Shown: positions 24,164 to 33,538, counted from the first letter of the stretch. The stretch is 64,000 nt of DNA from Salinactinospora qingdaonensis (GCF_039539445.1 NZ_BAABDD010000004.1:242722-306721), one strand, 5' to 3'. Numbers and translations are program-made. The notes: generated by a model not told the origin, from the sequence alone.

Positions 24164-26359
24164 TCAGCGCAGCAGCGGGTCGCGGGGCAGGCCCAGCATC
24201 CGCTCGGCGATCTGGTTCCGGATGACCTCGGAGGTGCCTCCCGCCACGGTCAGCGCACGGTTGAACAGGTAGGCCCGAGACAGGCCAGGGATCTGGTCGG
24301 TCACGGCCCTCGTCCCGGCGATCTCCATTGCCAGGGCCGCCACCCGCTGGTCGTGCTCGGCTTCGATCAGCTTGGTCACGGCGCCTCCGGCCCCGGCGCC
24401 GGCGCCTTCGAGGGCCACGGCGGCTCGGTGGGCGTTGACCAGCCGGGCCGTCTGCTCGGCGGCGATCAGCGAGCCGATCTCCTCCTCCCAACCGGTGGCG
24501 CCCCCGGGAGCTACCTGATCGGCGATGTCGAGCAGGGAAAACGCGGAGACGTCGGATACGCCGCCGCCTCCCACCGCCACCCTCTCGTTTCCCAGGGTGG
24601 CCCGTGCCACGCTCCAGCCCTCGCCGACCTCCCCGATGACGTCAGCGTCGGAAACGAAGACCCCCTCCAGCGACACTTCCGCGAACCGCGCTTCGCCGGT
24701 CAGCTCGCGCAGCGGCCGTACCGTGACGTTCTCGGCTCGCAGGTCGATCGCCATGACCGTGAGGCCGGCGTGCTTGCGCTGCCCGGTCCCGGTGCGCACC
24801 GTGGCCAACCCCATATCGCTCTCGGCGGCCCCGGTCGTCCACACCTTCTGTCCCGTCACCAGCCAGCCGCCCGCCGCGCGGTGGGCCCGTGTCGTCACGG
24901 CCGCCGCATCCGAGCCCGCTTCGGGCTCGCTGAACAGTTGGCACCAGGTCAGCCTCCCCTCCAAGGCAGGCATGACCCAACGCTCGCACTGTTCGCGGGT
25001 GCCGTGCTCGACGATGGTGCGGACCACCCATCCGGTGACTCCGAGCGTGGGCGTCGCCACGCCGGCGAACTCCTCTTCGATGACGAGCTGTTGGGCCGGG
25101 TCGGCCGCCAGTCCCCACGGTCGCGGCCAGTGCGGCACCAGGAAGCCGGAGCGTGCCAGCTCCTCGCGCTGTCGCTCCGGCGCCAGCTCGCGCACCCGCC
25201 GCGCCGCCTCGGCGGCCTCGGGGCGGTGACGCTCGGCGCGGGCCGGGAGGTCGACGCGCACCCGCCGCCGCAGCCCCGTGCGGGTCGCCGCCGCGATCTC
25301 CCCTGCCGTGGCTCCCCCCGCGGCCACGACGGCGGCGAGGGCGCGGCAGCGGCGCGCGTACAGGTGCGCGTCGTGTTCCCAGGAGCAGCCGATCCCGCCG
25401 TGGACCTGAATGTTGCCCTCGGCGTTGGCGATGGCGGCCGGCAATGCCGTCTCCGCCGCGATCGCGGCGGCCAGCCCTGCGGTCGGATCGTCGGCGGAGG
25501 GCCTGGCCGCGTCCCACGCTGCCGCGGTGGCTCGCCAGGCCGCCACGAGCATGTCGGCGCAGCGGTGCTTGACCGCCTGGAAGGTGCCGATGGGACGGCC
25601 GAACTGGACCCGCTCCCCGGCGTAGCCGGCCGCCATCTCGGCGCAGGCGTGGGCGCTGCCGGCGGCCTCGGCGGCGGCCAGCGTCCGCAGCAGGCGGGCG
25701 GCCACCGGTCTGCCATCGGCGATGACGGCGCTCGGGTCGACCGCGACCCCCGCGCACGTGACGCGCGTCAGCCGCCGGGTGGGGTCGAGCCCCGGCGGTG
25801 TTTCCCGGTGGAGGCCGGCGGCGTCGGCGGGCACGATCGCCAGGTCTTGGCCCACCGGGAGCAGCAGCACCCGCGCCTGCCCGGCGCCCAGCACGTCCAC
25901 CGTTCCGTCGAGCACGTCCACCGTTCCGTCGAGCACGCCCGCCGTTTCCCAAGTGAGCGCCGCAACGCCGGGGGCGTGGAGTGTGTTCACCGCGACGGCG
26001 CCGAGCGTGGTGCCCGCCGCCAGCCCGGGAAGCAGCTCTCCGCATTGCTGCGACGATCCCGCCTCGGCGAGCACACTGGCGGCCAGCACGGTGGGCAGGA
26101 ACGGTCCCGGGGTGAGGCAGCGTCCCATCTCCTCGGCCAGGATGGCCAGTTCGGGCAGACCACCGCCCTGTCCCCCGTACTCTTCGGGGACCGCGAGGCC
26201 GAGCCAGCCCAGGTCCGCCAACTCGTCCCACAGGTCGGGCAGCTCCTCGGTCGCGGTGTCGAGCGAATCGCGAGCCGGGGCGAGGCCGCCCCGAGCGCGA
26301 AGGAACTCCCGCGCCACACCGGCGAGCGCACGCTGCTCCTCGGTGATCGCCAGGGCCAT
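24164..26359 (-). CDS. Fused two-domain acyl-CoA dehydrogenase (FadE type)
   Basis: 731 residues, twice the usual 380, made of two acyl-CoA dehydrogenase domains. The first (about 1-360) starts MALAITEEQRALAGVAREFL and has GLAVPEEYGGQG and VQVHGGIGCSWEHD-like residues; its flavin motif is poor. The second (about 370-731) has the FSEPEAGSD motif, VTGQKVWTTGA and a C-terminal VAGGTSEVIRNQIAERMLGLP. Similar fusions occur in actinobacterial lipid or sterol degradation. ATG 26359 was preferred to the in-frame GTG two codons earlier because of GGAG spacing. A perfect 21-bp tandem duplication inside the gene adds seven residues. No link to the NRPS genes is visible. Confidence 0.88.
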   Translation of the reverse strand: MALAITEEQRALAGVAREFLRARGGLAPARDSLDTATEELPDLWDELADLGWLGLAVPEEYGGQGGGLPELAILAEEMGRCLTPGPFLPTVLAASVLAEAGSSQQCGELLPGLAAGTTLGAVAVNTLHAPGVAALTWETAGVLDGTVDVLDGTVDVLGAGQARVLLLPVGQDLAIVPADAAGLHRETPPGLDPTRRLTRVTCAGVAVDPSAVIADGRPVAARLLRTLAAAEAAGSAHACAEMAAGYAGERVQFGRPIGTFQAVKHRCADMLVAAWRATAAAWDAARPSADDPTAGLAAAIAAETALPAAIANAEGNIQVHGGIGCSWEHDAHLYARRCRALAAVVAAGGATAGEIAAATRTGLRRRVRVDLPARAERHRPEAAEAARRVRELAPERQREELARSGFLVPHWPRPWGLAADPAQQLVIEEEFAGVATPTLGVTGWVVRTIVEHGTREQCERWVMPALEGRLTWCQLFSEPEAGSDAAAVTTRAHRAAGGWLVTGQKVWTTGAAESDMGLATVRTGTGQRKHAGLTVMAIDLRAENVTVRPLRELTGEARFAEVSLEGVFVSDADVIGEVGEGWSVARATLGNERVAVGGGGVSDVSAFSLLDIADQVAPGGATGWEEEIGSLIAAEQTARLVNAHRAAVALEGAGAGAGGAVTKLIEAEHDQRVAALAMEIAGTRAVTDQIPGLSRAYLFNRALTVAGGTSEVIRNQIAERMLGLPRDPLLR
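25891..25932 (-). repeat. Perfect 21-bp tandem duplication within coding sequence
   Basis: Two identical 21-nt units, in frame, encode a doubled LDGTVDV in the first domain of the fused acyl-CoA dehydrogenase. Slippage-type duplication; the frame is kept. Confidence 0.9.
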
Positions 26360-26453
26360 GGGCACTCCTCGGTCGTCGCGGGGCCGGCATAGGTCATCGT
26401 AGGCCGCCGGCCAACCGGCGATCCCTGCCGGCGGGACGATCCGTTCGGTGCCG

Positions 26454-26915
26454 TCAGGCCAGCCGGGGTGGGAATCCGCCCGTGGCCACCGGTCCCCAGG
26501 TGCGGGGAGCGATCCGCAGCAGTGACTTGCCCTGGTGGCGCATAGCGGCGCGGTACTCGTCCCAGTCGGGGTGCTCCCCGGAGATGGCGCGGTAGTACTC
26601 CACTAGCGGCTCGATCGCCTCGGGGATGTCGAGAACCTCCGCGCTGCCGTCGACCTGCACCCACGGGCCGTCGAACTCGTCGGAGAGCACGAGGATACTC
26701 ACGTTGGGGTTGCGCCGCGCGTTGCGGGTCTTGGCCCGTTCCGGGTAAGTCGACACCACGATGCGGCCGATCCGGTCGACGCCGCACGTCACTGGTGAGG
26801 CCTGTGGACTGTTGTCAGCGCGGGCGGTGATCAGTATGGCCCGATGGCGGGGACGGATGAACTCCAGAAGCTCGTCACTGGTCACCTTTTCGGCCGTCGC
26901 GATCCGTGGGCTCAT
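26454..26915 (-). CDS. PPOX-class (pyridoxamine 5'-phosphate oxidase fold) F420/FMN-binding protein
   Basis: 153 residues. The split beta-barrel pattern is visible: LEFIRPRHRAILITARADNSPQASPV, then RIVVSTYPERAKTRNARRNPNVSILVLSD and WVQVDGSAEVLD. This matches small actinobacterial PPOX family proteins, many of which bind F420 and reduce small organic substrates or biliverdin. It stands alone, 94 nt from the acyl-CoA dehydrogenase start. The exact cofactor and substrate cannot be read from the sequence. Confidence 0.85.
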   Translation of the reverse strand: MSPRIATAEKVTSDELLEFIRPRHRAILITARADNSPQASPVTCGVDRIGRIVVSTYPERAKTRNARRNPNVSILVLSDEFDGPWVQVDGSAEVLDIPEAIEPLVEYYRAISGEHPDWDEYRAAMRHQGKSLLRIAPRTWGPVATGGFPPRLA

Positions 26916-27243
26916 AGCTTCACCCTATGCCCGCCCTCCCGAGGCACCATCAGTGGATTCACCGGGGAAAGGCCAAGACCAGGTAACATCGCGGCGCCCG
27001 TGGCTTCCGGCGGCAAGCGGCGCTCGGCGGACTCGGCGGCCGTGGCCGGCTCCTCACCTGCGGGTTCTACGGTCGCTCCCGCGATGAGCTGCCATGGCCA
27101 GGGATGTTTCTCTGGGGGCAAGCGGGGTGGGTGGTGTTGGCTCGTGTTTTGGTCGTTGTGTGGTCTCGGTGGTTGTGGCGAGTGGCTCTTAGACGGGGTG
27201 TGGGCGGGGGTCTGTTGCTTGCCGGGGGCGGGGAGGGTGCTGT

Positions 27244-27279
27244 TCGCTCGTGCCTCGATCGCTTCGCGATCTCGGCAGC
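27244..27279 (+). repeat. 36-bp hairpin repeat, copy A (forward)
   Basis: Begins TCGCTCGTGCCTCGATCGCT and contains a GATCGC-ttc-GCGATC hairpin. It is identical over 36 nt to the reverse complement of the copy at 27625-27660, and 34 of 36 to the copy at 63369. Confidence 0.9.
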
Positions 27280-27624
27280 TTTAAGGGGGCGCTGTGGTTG
27301 GGGCGGGCGGCCCCGGGGTGAGGTGGCGTCGTTTCGTTTCGGACGGATCGCATGTAATGCCTCCAGGGGGTGAGGCGGCGTCGCTTCGGCGTGGTGTCGC
27401 CTTCCCCCGAGCCTCGCCGGGATCTCGCTCTCCCCTGGAGTGGCGCTTCCCTCCCGAACGTCGCTGTCGCACGGGGTATCGCTGTTGCGGGGGATACGGC
27501 GGTGGGCGGCGGTCTCTGCGGAGGTAGTGCCAGAGGGCACCCCGGAAGGTGTTGAGCCGCGGCACTTCCCGGTCTCAGTCTGTCTGTTGTGGTGCTCGTC
27601 TACCGTGTCCACAGTCCACGCCAG

Positions 27625-27660
27625 GCTGCCGAGATCGCGAAGCGATCGAGGCACGAGCGA
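27625..27660 (-). repeat. 36-bp hairpin repeat, copy B (inverted)
   Basis: Exact reverse complement of copy A. The pair encloses 345 bp. The reverse-strand flank GTTTCCC before the repeat is also found beside the copy at 63369, so the element extends a little beyond 36 bp. Confidence 0.9.
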
Positions 27661-27970
27661 TGGGAAACCCCGCATGCTCTCCTCAGGCCAAAGCCACCCC
27701 CGCCGCACCCCCGGGGAGTGGGCGGGGCAGCGGCGGCGGTTCATGACGAAACCCCGGGTTTCCCGGTTTTCTGGGAAACTTTGGAAAGTCGATGCTGCGG
27801 TGACATGCGCGGCCCGGCGGTTCCCGGCTCGCGGCGCGCGCCACGGAAAATGCGGTACACCCGCGCGCTATGAATTGGAATAGTGCTGGTAAAGCCCCTC
27901 ATAAGCGCTCTTTCGCTGGAAAAACCCAGCATGGAGGGACGCCACGAAAGACGCTGAAGGGAGACCTCTC

Positions 27971-28405
27971 ATGACGACCGCAGCCCAGATCATGCACCAG
28001 GGCGCCGAGTGCGTCGAAGAGCACGCAGCCATCACCGAAGCCTCGCGCATGATGCGGGATCTTGGCGTTGGTGCGCTGCCCATATGTGGCGACGACAACC
28101 GGCTGCACGGAATCCTGACCGACCGCGACATCGTCGTGAAGTGCCTCGCCGAGGGGAAGGACCCTGCGCAGTGCCAAGCCGGTGAGCTGGCTGCCGGCAA
28201 ACCGTTCTACGTCGACGCCGAAGCCGACATCCAGGACGTGTTGCAGCAGATGACACAGCACCGCGTCAAGCGGATTCCGGTCATCCAGGAACACCGGCTG
28301 GTCGGCATCATCAGCGAAGCCGATCTCGCGCGCAACCTCCCGGAGGACCAACTGGGCCACCTGGTGGAGACCCTCAAGTCCGGCCCTGCCGACCGCGTCT
28401 CCTGA
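27971..28405 (+). CDS. Two-CBS-domain protein (hypoxic-response-protein-like)
   Basis: 144 residues, two CBS domains and nothing else: TAAQIMHQGAECVEEHAAIT...LPICGDDNRLHGILTDRDIV (about 1-60) and VDAEADIQDVLQQMTQHRVKRIPVI...LVGIISEADLAR (about 75-130). These proteins bind adenine nucleotides and are often induced by low oxygen or stress. GGGAGA precedes ATG 27971. It is followed by a strong hairpin, so it is monocistronic. Confidence 0.93.
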   Translation: MTTAAQIMHQGAECVEEHAAITEASRMMRDLGVGALPICGDDNRLHGILTDRDIVVKCLAEGKDPAQCQAGELAAGKPFYVDAEADIQDVLQQMTQHRVKRIPVIQEHRLVGIISEADLARNLPEDQLGHLVETLKSGPADRVS

Positions 28406-28914
28406 CCACCCTGTTTCCGACGAGGCGGTGGGGGCTCCGCGACGCAGCGGCCCCCACCACGCGCCCGCACCCGGTATTTCGGCCGGCCCTGTGGGAGCGA
28501 TCGGCACATCCCCACCCACGCCATCCCACCCCCGCCTGGGCGCCGGGATAGGCGGCGCCCAGGCAGGGGGATCGAGCCGCAGCGGCGGCGCGCGGGGCGC
28601 GGGGCGCGCCGTGGAGCGTGGGGCGGCGCCGGTGGCGCCTCTGGCCACCACCGCCCGCCTCGGCGTGCTCCAACGGAGCGGATCGGCGGTTGCTGTGCCG
28701 GCCGGGCCGCAGCGGCGGCCGGGAGCAGCACAGCGCGGGCCGGAAAGTCCCACTCGACTCTCCCTGGTTCCCGTCGCGCCGTCCGTGTCGTGGTCCCGCG
28801 CCGTCGTCTTGGGGACGCATCCGACGTGGCCGGCGCTGCTCGCCCCACACGTTCCACTGGCGGGCGGGAGTACGATCGCGCCATAGGCAGCCGCCAACCG
28901 GGATCGGAGGTCCC
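28406..28914. other. Intergenic region between CBS and HAD genes
   Basis: 509 bp, very GC-rich. Apart from the hairpin at 28427-28458 nothing is identified; the open frames on both strands are low-complexity Arg/Pro/Gly shadows. Confidence 0.5.
28427..28458 (+). terminator. Hairpin terminator after the CBS gene
   Basis: GGTGGGGGC (28427-28435) pairs with GCCCCCACC (28450-28458) across a 14-nt loop, 22 nt after the stop codon. There is no T-run, as is usual in actinomycetes. Confidence 0.65.
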
Positions 28915-29589
28915 ATGACCACCGCGCAGCGTCCGCTCGTCATCGCCTTCGACGTAGTCGAGACCCTGTTTCCGCTGGAGCCGCTGCGCCCCCGCTTCCG
29001 GGAGGCGGGACTGCCGGAAGCGACGGTGCGCCACTGGTTCGACCGGATGCTGCGCGACGGGTTCGCCCTGGCCGCGGCGGGCGGCTACCGCTCCTTCCCC
29101 GACCTCGCCACCGACGTGCTACGGGAGATCAGCGGACACCAAGTGCCACACGCGACCGCGGTCGAACTAGTGGCGGCGATCGCGACACTGGACCCACGGC
29201 CCGACGCCGAGCCGGCGCTGCGGCGGGCCAGTGCCGCGGGCCGCGCCATCACCATCACCAACGGCACCGCCACCACCACGGACACGCTGCTACGGCGAGG
29301 CGGTCTCCGGGAGCACGTGGAGCGCGTGGTCTCGGTCGAGGAGGTCGGCCGTTGGAAACCAGCGCCCGACGTCTACCACCACGCCGCCACCACCTGCGGT
29401 GTGGCCTCCGACCGCATGGCGCTGGTGGCCGCCCACGGCTGGGATATCCACGGAGCCCACCGCGCCGGATGGGTGACGGGCTGGTCCCGTCACCTTGAGG
29501 GCGAGTTCTCCGCGGCCTTCGCCGCTGCCGACGTCACCGGCTCCGGTCTGGAGGAGGTCGTCGACGCCCTCCTGGCGCTAACGGAATAG
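28915..29589 (+). CDS. HAD-superfamily hydrolase (haloacid dehalogenase type II-like)
   Basis: 224 residues. The nucleophile motif FDVVETLFPLEPL (Asp near residue 12), the Thr/Ser motif ITITNGT, the KPAPDVY lysine motif and VAAHGWDIHGAHRAGW match type II haloacid dehalogenase-like enzymes. ATG 28915 with GGAGG upstream is clearly better than earlier in-frame codons. The gene converges on the small carrier-protein gene and overlaps its end by 12 nt. Substrate unknown. Confidence 0.88.
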   Translation: MTTAQRPLVIAFDVVETLFPLEPLRPRFREAGLPEATVRHWFDRMLRDGFALAAAGGYRSFPDLATDVLREISGHQVPHATAVELVAAIATLDPRPDAEPALRRASAAGRAITITNGTATTTDTLLRRGGLREHVERVVSVEEVGRWKPAPDVYHHAATTCGVASDRMALVAAHGWDIHGAHRAGWVTGWSRHLEGEFSAAFAAADVTGSGLEEVVDALLALTE

Positions 29590-29904
29590 TCCCTTCCCGC
29601 CGAGGGTGTCGCCCAGTTCTCGACGCTGGACCAGGACAGCGGCGAGGTAGTGCGCCAGGGTCGCCACCGTGGTGAGATCCCAGATCAGGGTGGGGTCGAT
29701 CGCAAGTTCGAAATGGTCGGCGATGTCGCCGCATAGCGAGAACGTGTACACCGACTCCAGGCCGTACTCGGCCAGCGGCACCTCCACGTCGATCTCGGCG
29801 GCGCCGCACTGGGCGTAGTAGGCGACGCGCCTGACCAGCCACCCCCGCACCTGCTCCAGTAAGGGGGTGCTCGGCGCCATACTCGCCTGGGGTCCACTCG
29901 TCAA
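29578..29904 (-). CDS. Small acyl carrier protein
   Basis: 108 residues. The phosphopantetheine motif is EYGLESVYTF, with Ser in GLES replacing the common GLDS; the following helix IADHFELAIDPTLIWDLTTVATLAHYLA is typical of polyketide-type carriers. The start is uncertain: TTG 29904 (used here) or ATG 29880, neither with a strong ribosome site. It follows the two acyl-CoA-dehydrogenase-like genes by 63 nt, so acyl groups carried on this ACP are the probable substrate of those enzymes (inference). Confidence 0.82.
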   Translation of the reverse strand: MTSGPQASMAPSTPLLEQVRGWLVRRVAYYAQCGAAEIDVEVPLAEYGLESVYTFSLCGDIADHFELAIDPTLIWDLTTVATLAHYLAAVLVQRRELGDTLGGKGLFR

Positions 29905-29967
29905 CTTCCGCCCTTTCTCGACGGACGCGGCCCGGGCACCCGCCCGTAGGTGTCGGCGGCGCTGCGC

Positions 29968-31728
29968 TCACCCCGGCACCTCCCGCCCGGTCAGGTCGAA
30001 CAGCCGGCCATCGTCGTGACGCCGCACAGCCGAACGGAACATCGACTCCTCCAGCCCTCTGGTCTCCTCGCGCGTAGTCACTTTGCCGCCCAGGCGCCGG
30101 TTCAGCCGGTCCAGCGCCGCCGTCACCCACGTCTCGTCACAGGCAAACGGCACTCCGTGACCGCTGCCGTGCCACCAGATCCCCAGGCAGCAGGCGGCGG
30201 CCAACACCAGGGTGTAGCGTTCGACCACCGCGTGAGCCGCGGGCGAGGCGTCCAAGCTGAGGTCTTTGGGCGCCAGTTCGACGCATTGGGCACGCAACAG
30301 CACCAGTTCGTCGCGGAACCGGTCGGCCAGCCGACCCAAGGGGCTGGCTCCGGCGTAGTGTTCGCTGATGTCCACCAGGGCCGCGCACAGGCTGTCGCTG
30401 CCGGGTGCCCCGGTCACCAGGCCCGAGAACCGCAGCGGTGCCAGGTCACCGCCCACCCAGAACAGTTCCGGCAGTGCCGTCCCGTTGAACCACGCCCGCC
30501 GTGCCAGCCGGGGCAGTTGGGGCAGGATCGTGGCCCGGCAGGCATCCCGTGAGGCGTGGCCGAACTCGGCCGGTGCCAGGTCCCGGGCGAGTTTCTCGAA
30601 GATTGCATACCGCCCCTCGCGCAGATGGGAGTGGGCGCCCAGTACCGTACTCAGTTCGGCCATAGCGTCCATGAGCACCCGCGGCGCCAGGTATTTCACC
30701 GCCGAGGCGAGCACCCCGGTCTCCCCAGGCAGCAGGTGAAGCGCGCGGGCTGCCACCGAACTGAACGCATCGACCACGAGCAGGTCGGTGAACGCTCGGC
30801 CGATGACCGCCCGCACATAGGGCAGGTCGGTCGCCGCGCCGCCGTAGCGCCGGCGCTCTCGCACATAGGACAGCGCGGTGCGCAGCCCGGTGTCGAGGAT
30901 GCCCACCGACGCCCCCGGTAGGGCGCTGCGGGTGATCTGGAACGAGCGCAGCGCGGTCTCGACTCCCTGACCGGGCTCGCCGATCAGGCTCTCCCCGGGG
31001 ATGCGGTAGTTGGTGAACTCGGCGCCGTCAAGCCGGACCCCCCGCATGCCAGAGCTGGGCGAACGCGGCAGATAGCGCACCCGCCCCTGCGCGGCGGTGG
31101 GTTTGGGCACAAAGAACTGTCCGTGGTTGCGGCTGCCGAGACCGGGGCGCGTTCGAGCGAAGATCACCATGGCGTCGGCACGCCGCACGTCCGTCACCAG
31201 GTCCTTACGGCCGTTGAGCAGCCAGCCGGCACCGTTGGATGTGGCGGAGAAGTTCACGCTCGACAGATCGTTGTCGTGTCCGAACTCGTGGTACACCGGC
31301 GCAACCCGCCGGTTGGCCAGCAGCAGGTTGGCGACCGCGCTGCGCTGGCTGGAGTCACCGGCGGTCCACGCGCTGACCGCGGCGATGAAGGAGCTGAGCC
31401 CGTGTCCCAGCCCCAGGCACGGGTCGCGCCGCCATACGGTGCGCAGTACTTCGATGAGCCGGTCCATACGCGCGAACCGGCCGCCCAGCGCGACCGGAAC
31501 GAACTCGGCGTTGAAGCCGTAACGGTCGAGGATGGCTTCCCCGGCCGCCGACATCTCTGCGCGCTCGTCGGCGGCGAGGAACTCGACGAAGCCCGCGGGG
31601 TTGTCCTTGTCCCACGGGTCTCCCAGGGCGCGGTCGAGTTCGGTGACGCCGGGCCCGGGAGCAACGGGTTCGGGCATGCGCAGGGTTTCCCACGGTTGGC
31701 GGATGAGCGGTCCCGAGTCAGCGCGCAT
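29968..31728 (-). CDS. Acyl-CoA-dehydrogenase-like protein, probable non-catalytic partner
   Basis: 586 residues. The overall acyl-CoA dehydrogenase pattern holds (FVPVALGGRFARMDRL, GMRGVRLDGAEFTNYRIP, then a helical domain), but key sites are degenerate: the flavin motif usually TEPxxGSD reads HEFGHDNDLSS, and no Glu/Asp is aligned at the catalytic base position (AEFGHASRD instead of IYEGT). It overlaps the partner gene by 11 nt and has a good AAGGAGA site. The C-terminal 200 residues exceed the usual family length, as in the partner. Such pairs resemble heteromeric actinobacterial dehydrogenases where only one subunit is active. Confidence 0.78.
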   Translation of the reverse strand: MRADSGPLIRQPWETLRMPEPVAPGPGVTELDRALGDPWDKDNPAGFVEFLAADERAEMSAAGEAILDRYGFNAEFVPVALGGRFARMDRLIEVLRTVWRRDPCLGLGHGLSSFIAAVSAWTAGDSSQRSAVANLLLANRRVAPVYHEFGHDNDLSSVNFSATSNGAGWLLNGRKDLVTDVRRADAMVIFARTRPGLGSRNHGQFFVPKPTAAQGRVRYLPRSPSSGMRGVRLDGAEFTNYRIPGESLIGEPGQGVETALRSFQITRSALPGASVGILDTGLRTALSYVRERRRYGGAATDLPYVRAVIGRAFTDLLVVDAFSSVAARALHLLPGETGVLASAVKYLAPRVLMDAMAELSTVLGAHSHLREGRYAIFEKLARDLAPAEFGHASRDACRATILPQLPRLARRAWFNGTALPELFWVGGDLAPLRFSGLVTGAPGSDSLCAALVDISEHYAGASPLGRLADRFRDELVLLRAQCVELAPKDLSLDASPAAHAVVERYTLVLAAACCLGIWWHGSGHGVPFACDETWVTAALDRLNRRLGGKVTTREETRGLEESMFRSAVRRHDDGRLFDLTGREVPG

Positions 31729-33538
31729 GGGTGGTCTCCTTCCACAGCAGGGGAGCGCGCGTTCCGGTGGTGCGGCCGGGAAACAGCGTCACGGCGCCGC
31801 CGGTCGTTGCCAGCAGGTCAACGAAACGCTCCAGGGAGTCGGCCGGTTCTGTGGCCGGTGACCCGCTGGCGATGCGCCATGCCGATCCCTCGTCGGCGTG
31901 GCCGAGCCGGCTCAGGAGTTCGCGCAGGACCACCTGTAGCCATAGCGCGTCATCCCACAGTTCCGCGGCCGGCTGCGGGGCGGCAGGGTGGTCCGCGGCG
32001 TTGGCCACCCACAGGTGCAGGCAGGCCGCGGCGGCGAAGCACAGTTCGTAGTCGGCAGCCACCTCGTAGTCGGCGGCCATGGGCCGCACAGCGGGACGGG
32101 TCTCCCGCATCCGTTCATGGACGGCTTTTGTCGCGGTGAGCACCGCTCGCGCGGCGCGGGCGAGGTCACGGGGGGCGAGCCCTCGGGAGACGGCTTGGGT
32201 GACCTGCTCAACCACGGTGGGCAGGCTCTGTACGACGCTGCACCCATCCGTGGACAGCACCTGGAGCTTCTCGGTGTCCAGGGGTGGGGGCGGGGTGGTC
32301 ACGTGGCTCGCCTGGCTCAGTCCGGCGGAGTCGACGATCCCTTCGGTATAGCCCCGCGTCAGGCGGGGAAACTGGTTGATCACAGCGTTGCGGTTCACCA
32401 CGGCGCTGCCGTCGAAGATGGTGACCACCCGGTGGTCGCGCTGGACCTTCTGGAAGGCCCCCTCCGCGTAGCTCTCGGCGAGGAACGACTGAGTGCCGAG
32501 CAGTTCGGCGAGCTCTGCGAGCATCTCCTCGACCAGGCTCGGGATCAGTGCTTTGACCACGGCCGAGACGACGCTCATCTCGCCGGTGAGCGCGTGCACG
32601 CAGCGACTGGCGACGATCGCGGTGGCCTCAGCGGTCAGGAGGAGTGCTGCCGTGCGCGCCAGCGTGTCACGTACATGGGGGCGTTCGATCAGTGACCGGT
32701 CTCGCTTAAGGCGCTCGGTGGCGAACCGGGTGGCTAGCTGCAAGGCCTGATCTCCGGCTCCCAGGGACAGCGCGGTGCACATCGTCCGCGTGAGCTGGAA
32801 ACCTCGGAGTACGGTCTCGGCGCCCGAGCCGGGCGGCCCCACGAGAGCGTCGCGGCCGACCGGGGCGGACTCGAACGCGATACCGCTGACGTCGGCGCCG
32901 CGGATGCCGTGGGTGCGCACTTTGGGCAGCAGCCGGTAGCTGTCCGCCGGCAGGCTCGACCTGTCCACGAGGAACAGGCTGTGGCCGTGCTCATTGTCCG
33001 TCCCATCGGTGCGGGTCAACACGCACAGGTACGACCCTTGGGAGGCGTTGGTGATCAGCCATTTCTTTCCCGATATGCGGTAACCCGATCCGTCGGGCGA
33101 GGCCATGACCTTGCTGGCAAACAGGTCAGAGCCGTGATCGGGTTCGGTGAGCGCCCAGCTCACTCGGCGTCCGGCCATGATCTCCGAGCCCAGTCGGCGC
33201 GCTTGGTCTCGGTCACCGGCGAGCCACACCGACACCGCGCCCAGGTAGGTCTTGGCGTGGACCACCGCGACCGTGAGGTCCCGACGCGCCAGAGTCCGCC
33301 ATATGTACAGCAGGTCCTCGTAGTCGTTCAGCCGGCCACCGAGAGAGCTGGGAATGTAGTACGAGGGAAGTTCAAGGGCGTCGAGGTGGCGGCAGATCGC
33401 GTGTGGGAACTCCTCGCTGCGGTCCAGCTCGGCGCAGTGCGCCCGCGAGAAGCTTCCCGTGCGGTCGGCCGGGTCGCCCAGTCGGGCGTCCAGCGTGGCG
33501 GCGAGGTTGGCCGGCGGATAGTCGAGTACGGCGCTCAT
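31718..33538 (-). CDS. Acyl-CoA (acyl-ACP) dehydrogenase, probable catalytic subunit
   Basis: 606 residues. The flavin-contacting motif is well kept (WALTEPDHGSDL, then GKKWLITNASQG), and the catalytic region reads IFDGSAVVNRN, with Asp where most family members have Glu. A C-terminal extension of about 200 residues follows. First gene of a three-gene leftward operon with the second dehydrogenase-like protein and a carrier protein. Predicted to oxidise an acyl thioester to the alpha,beta-unsaturated form, perhaps on the ACP. Which pathway it serves is not known. Confidence 0.85.
   Translation of the reverse strand: MSAVLDYPPANLAATLDARLGDPADRTGSFSRAHCAELDRSEEFPHAICRHLDALELPSYYIPSSLGGRLNDYEDLLYIWRTLARRDLTVAVVHAKTYLGAVSVWLAGDRDQARRLGSEIMAGRRVSWALTEPDHGSDLFASKVMASPDGSGYRISGKKWLITNASQGSYLCVLTRTDGTDNEHGHSLFLVDRSSLPADSYRLLPKVRTHGIRGADVSGIAFESAPVGRDALVGPPGSGAETVLRGFQLTRTMCTALSLGAGDQALQLATRFATERLKRDRSLIERPHVRDTLARTAALLLTAEATAIVASRCVHALTGEMSVVSAVVKALIPSLVEEMLAELAELLGTQSFLAESYAEGAFQKVQRDHRVVTIFDGSAVVNRNAVINQFPRLTRGYTEGIVDSAGLSQASHVTTPPPPLDTEKLQVLSTDGCSVVQSLPTVVEQVTQAVSRGLAPRDLARAARAVLTATKAVHERMRETRPAVRPMAADYEVAADYELCFAAAACLHLWVANAADHPAAPQPAAELWDDALWLQVVLRELLSRLGHADEGSAWRIASGSPATEPADSLERFVDLLATTGGAVTLFPGRTTGTRAPLLWKETTHAR

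Larger units (their letters stand above)
26916..27970. other. 1-kb G-rich intergenic region with inverted repeat pair
   Basis: No coding frame is supported: open frames here are Arg/Gly/Pro-rich shadows with no family resemblance. The region contains an inverted pair of 36-bp hairpin repeats (27244 and 27625) around 345 bp that include near-copies of gtgaggyggcgtcg. It looks like a non-autonomous repeat element rather than genes. The last 150 bp are less GC-rich and should carry the CBS gene promoter. Confidence 0.6.

Noticed and set aside
27104..27746. Open frames on both strands in the 27-kb G-rich region
   Set aside because: They run through the hairpin repeats and consist of Arg/Gly/Pro-rich sequence; repeat DNA, not genes.
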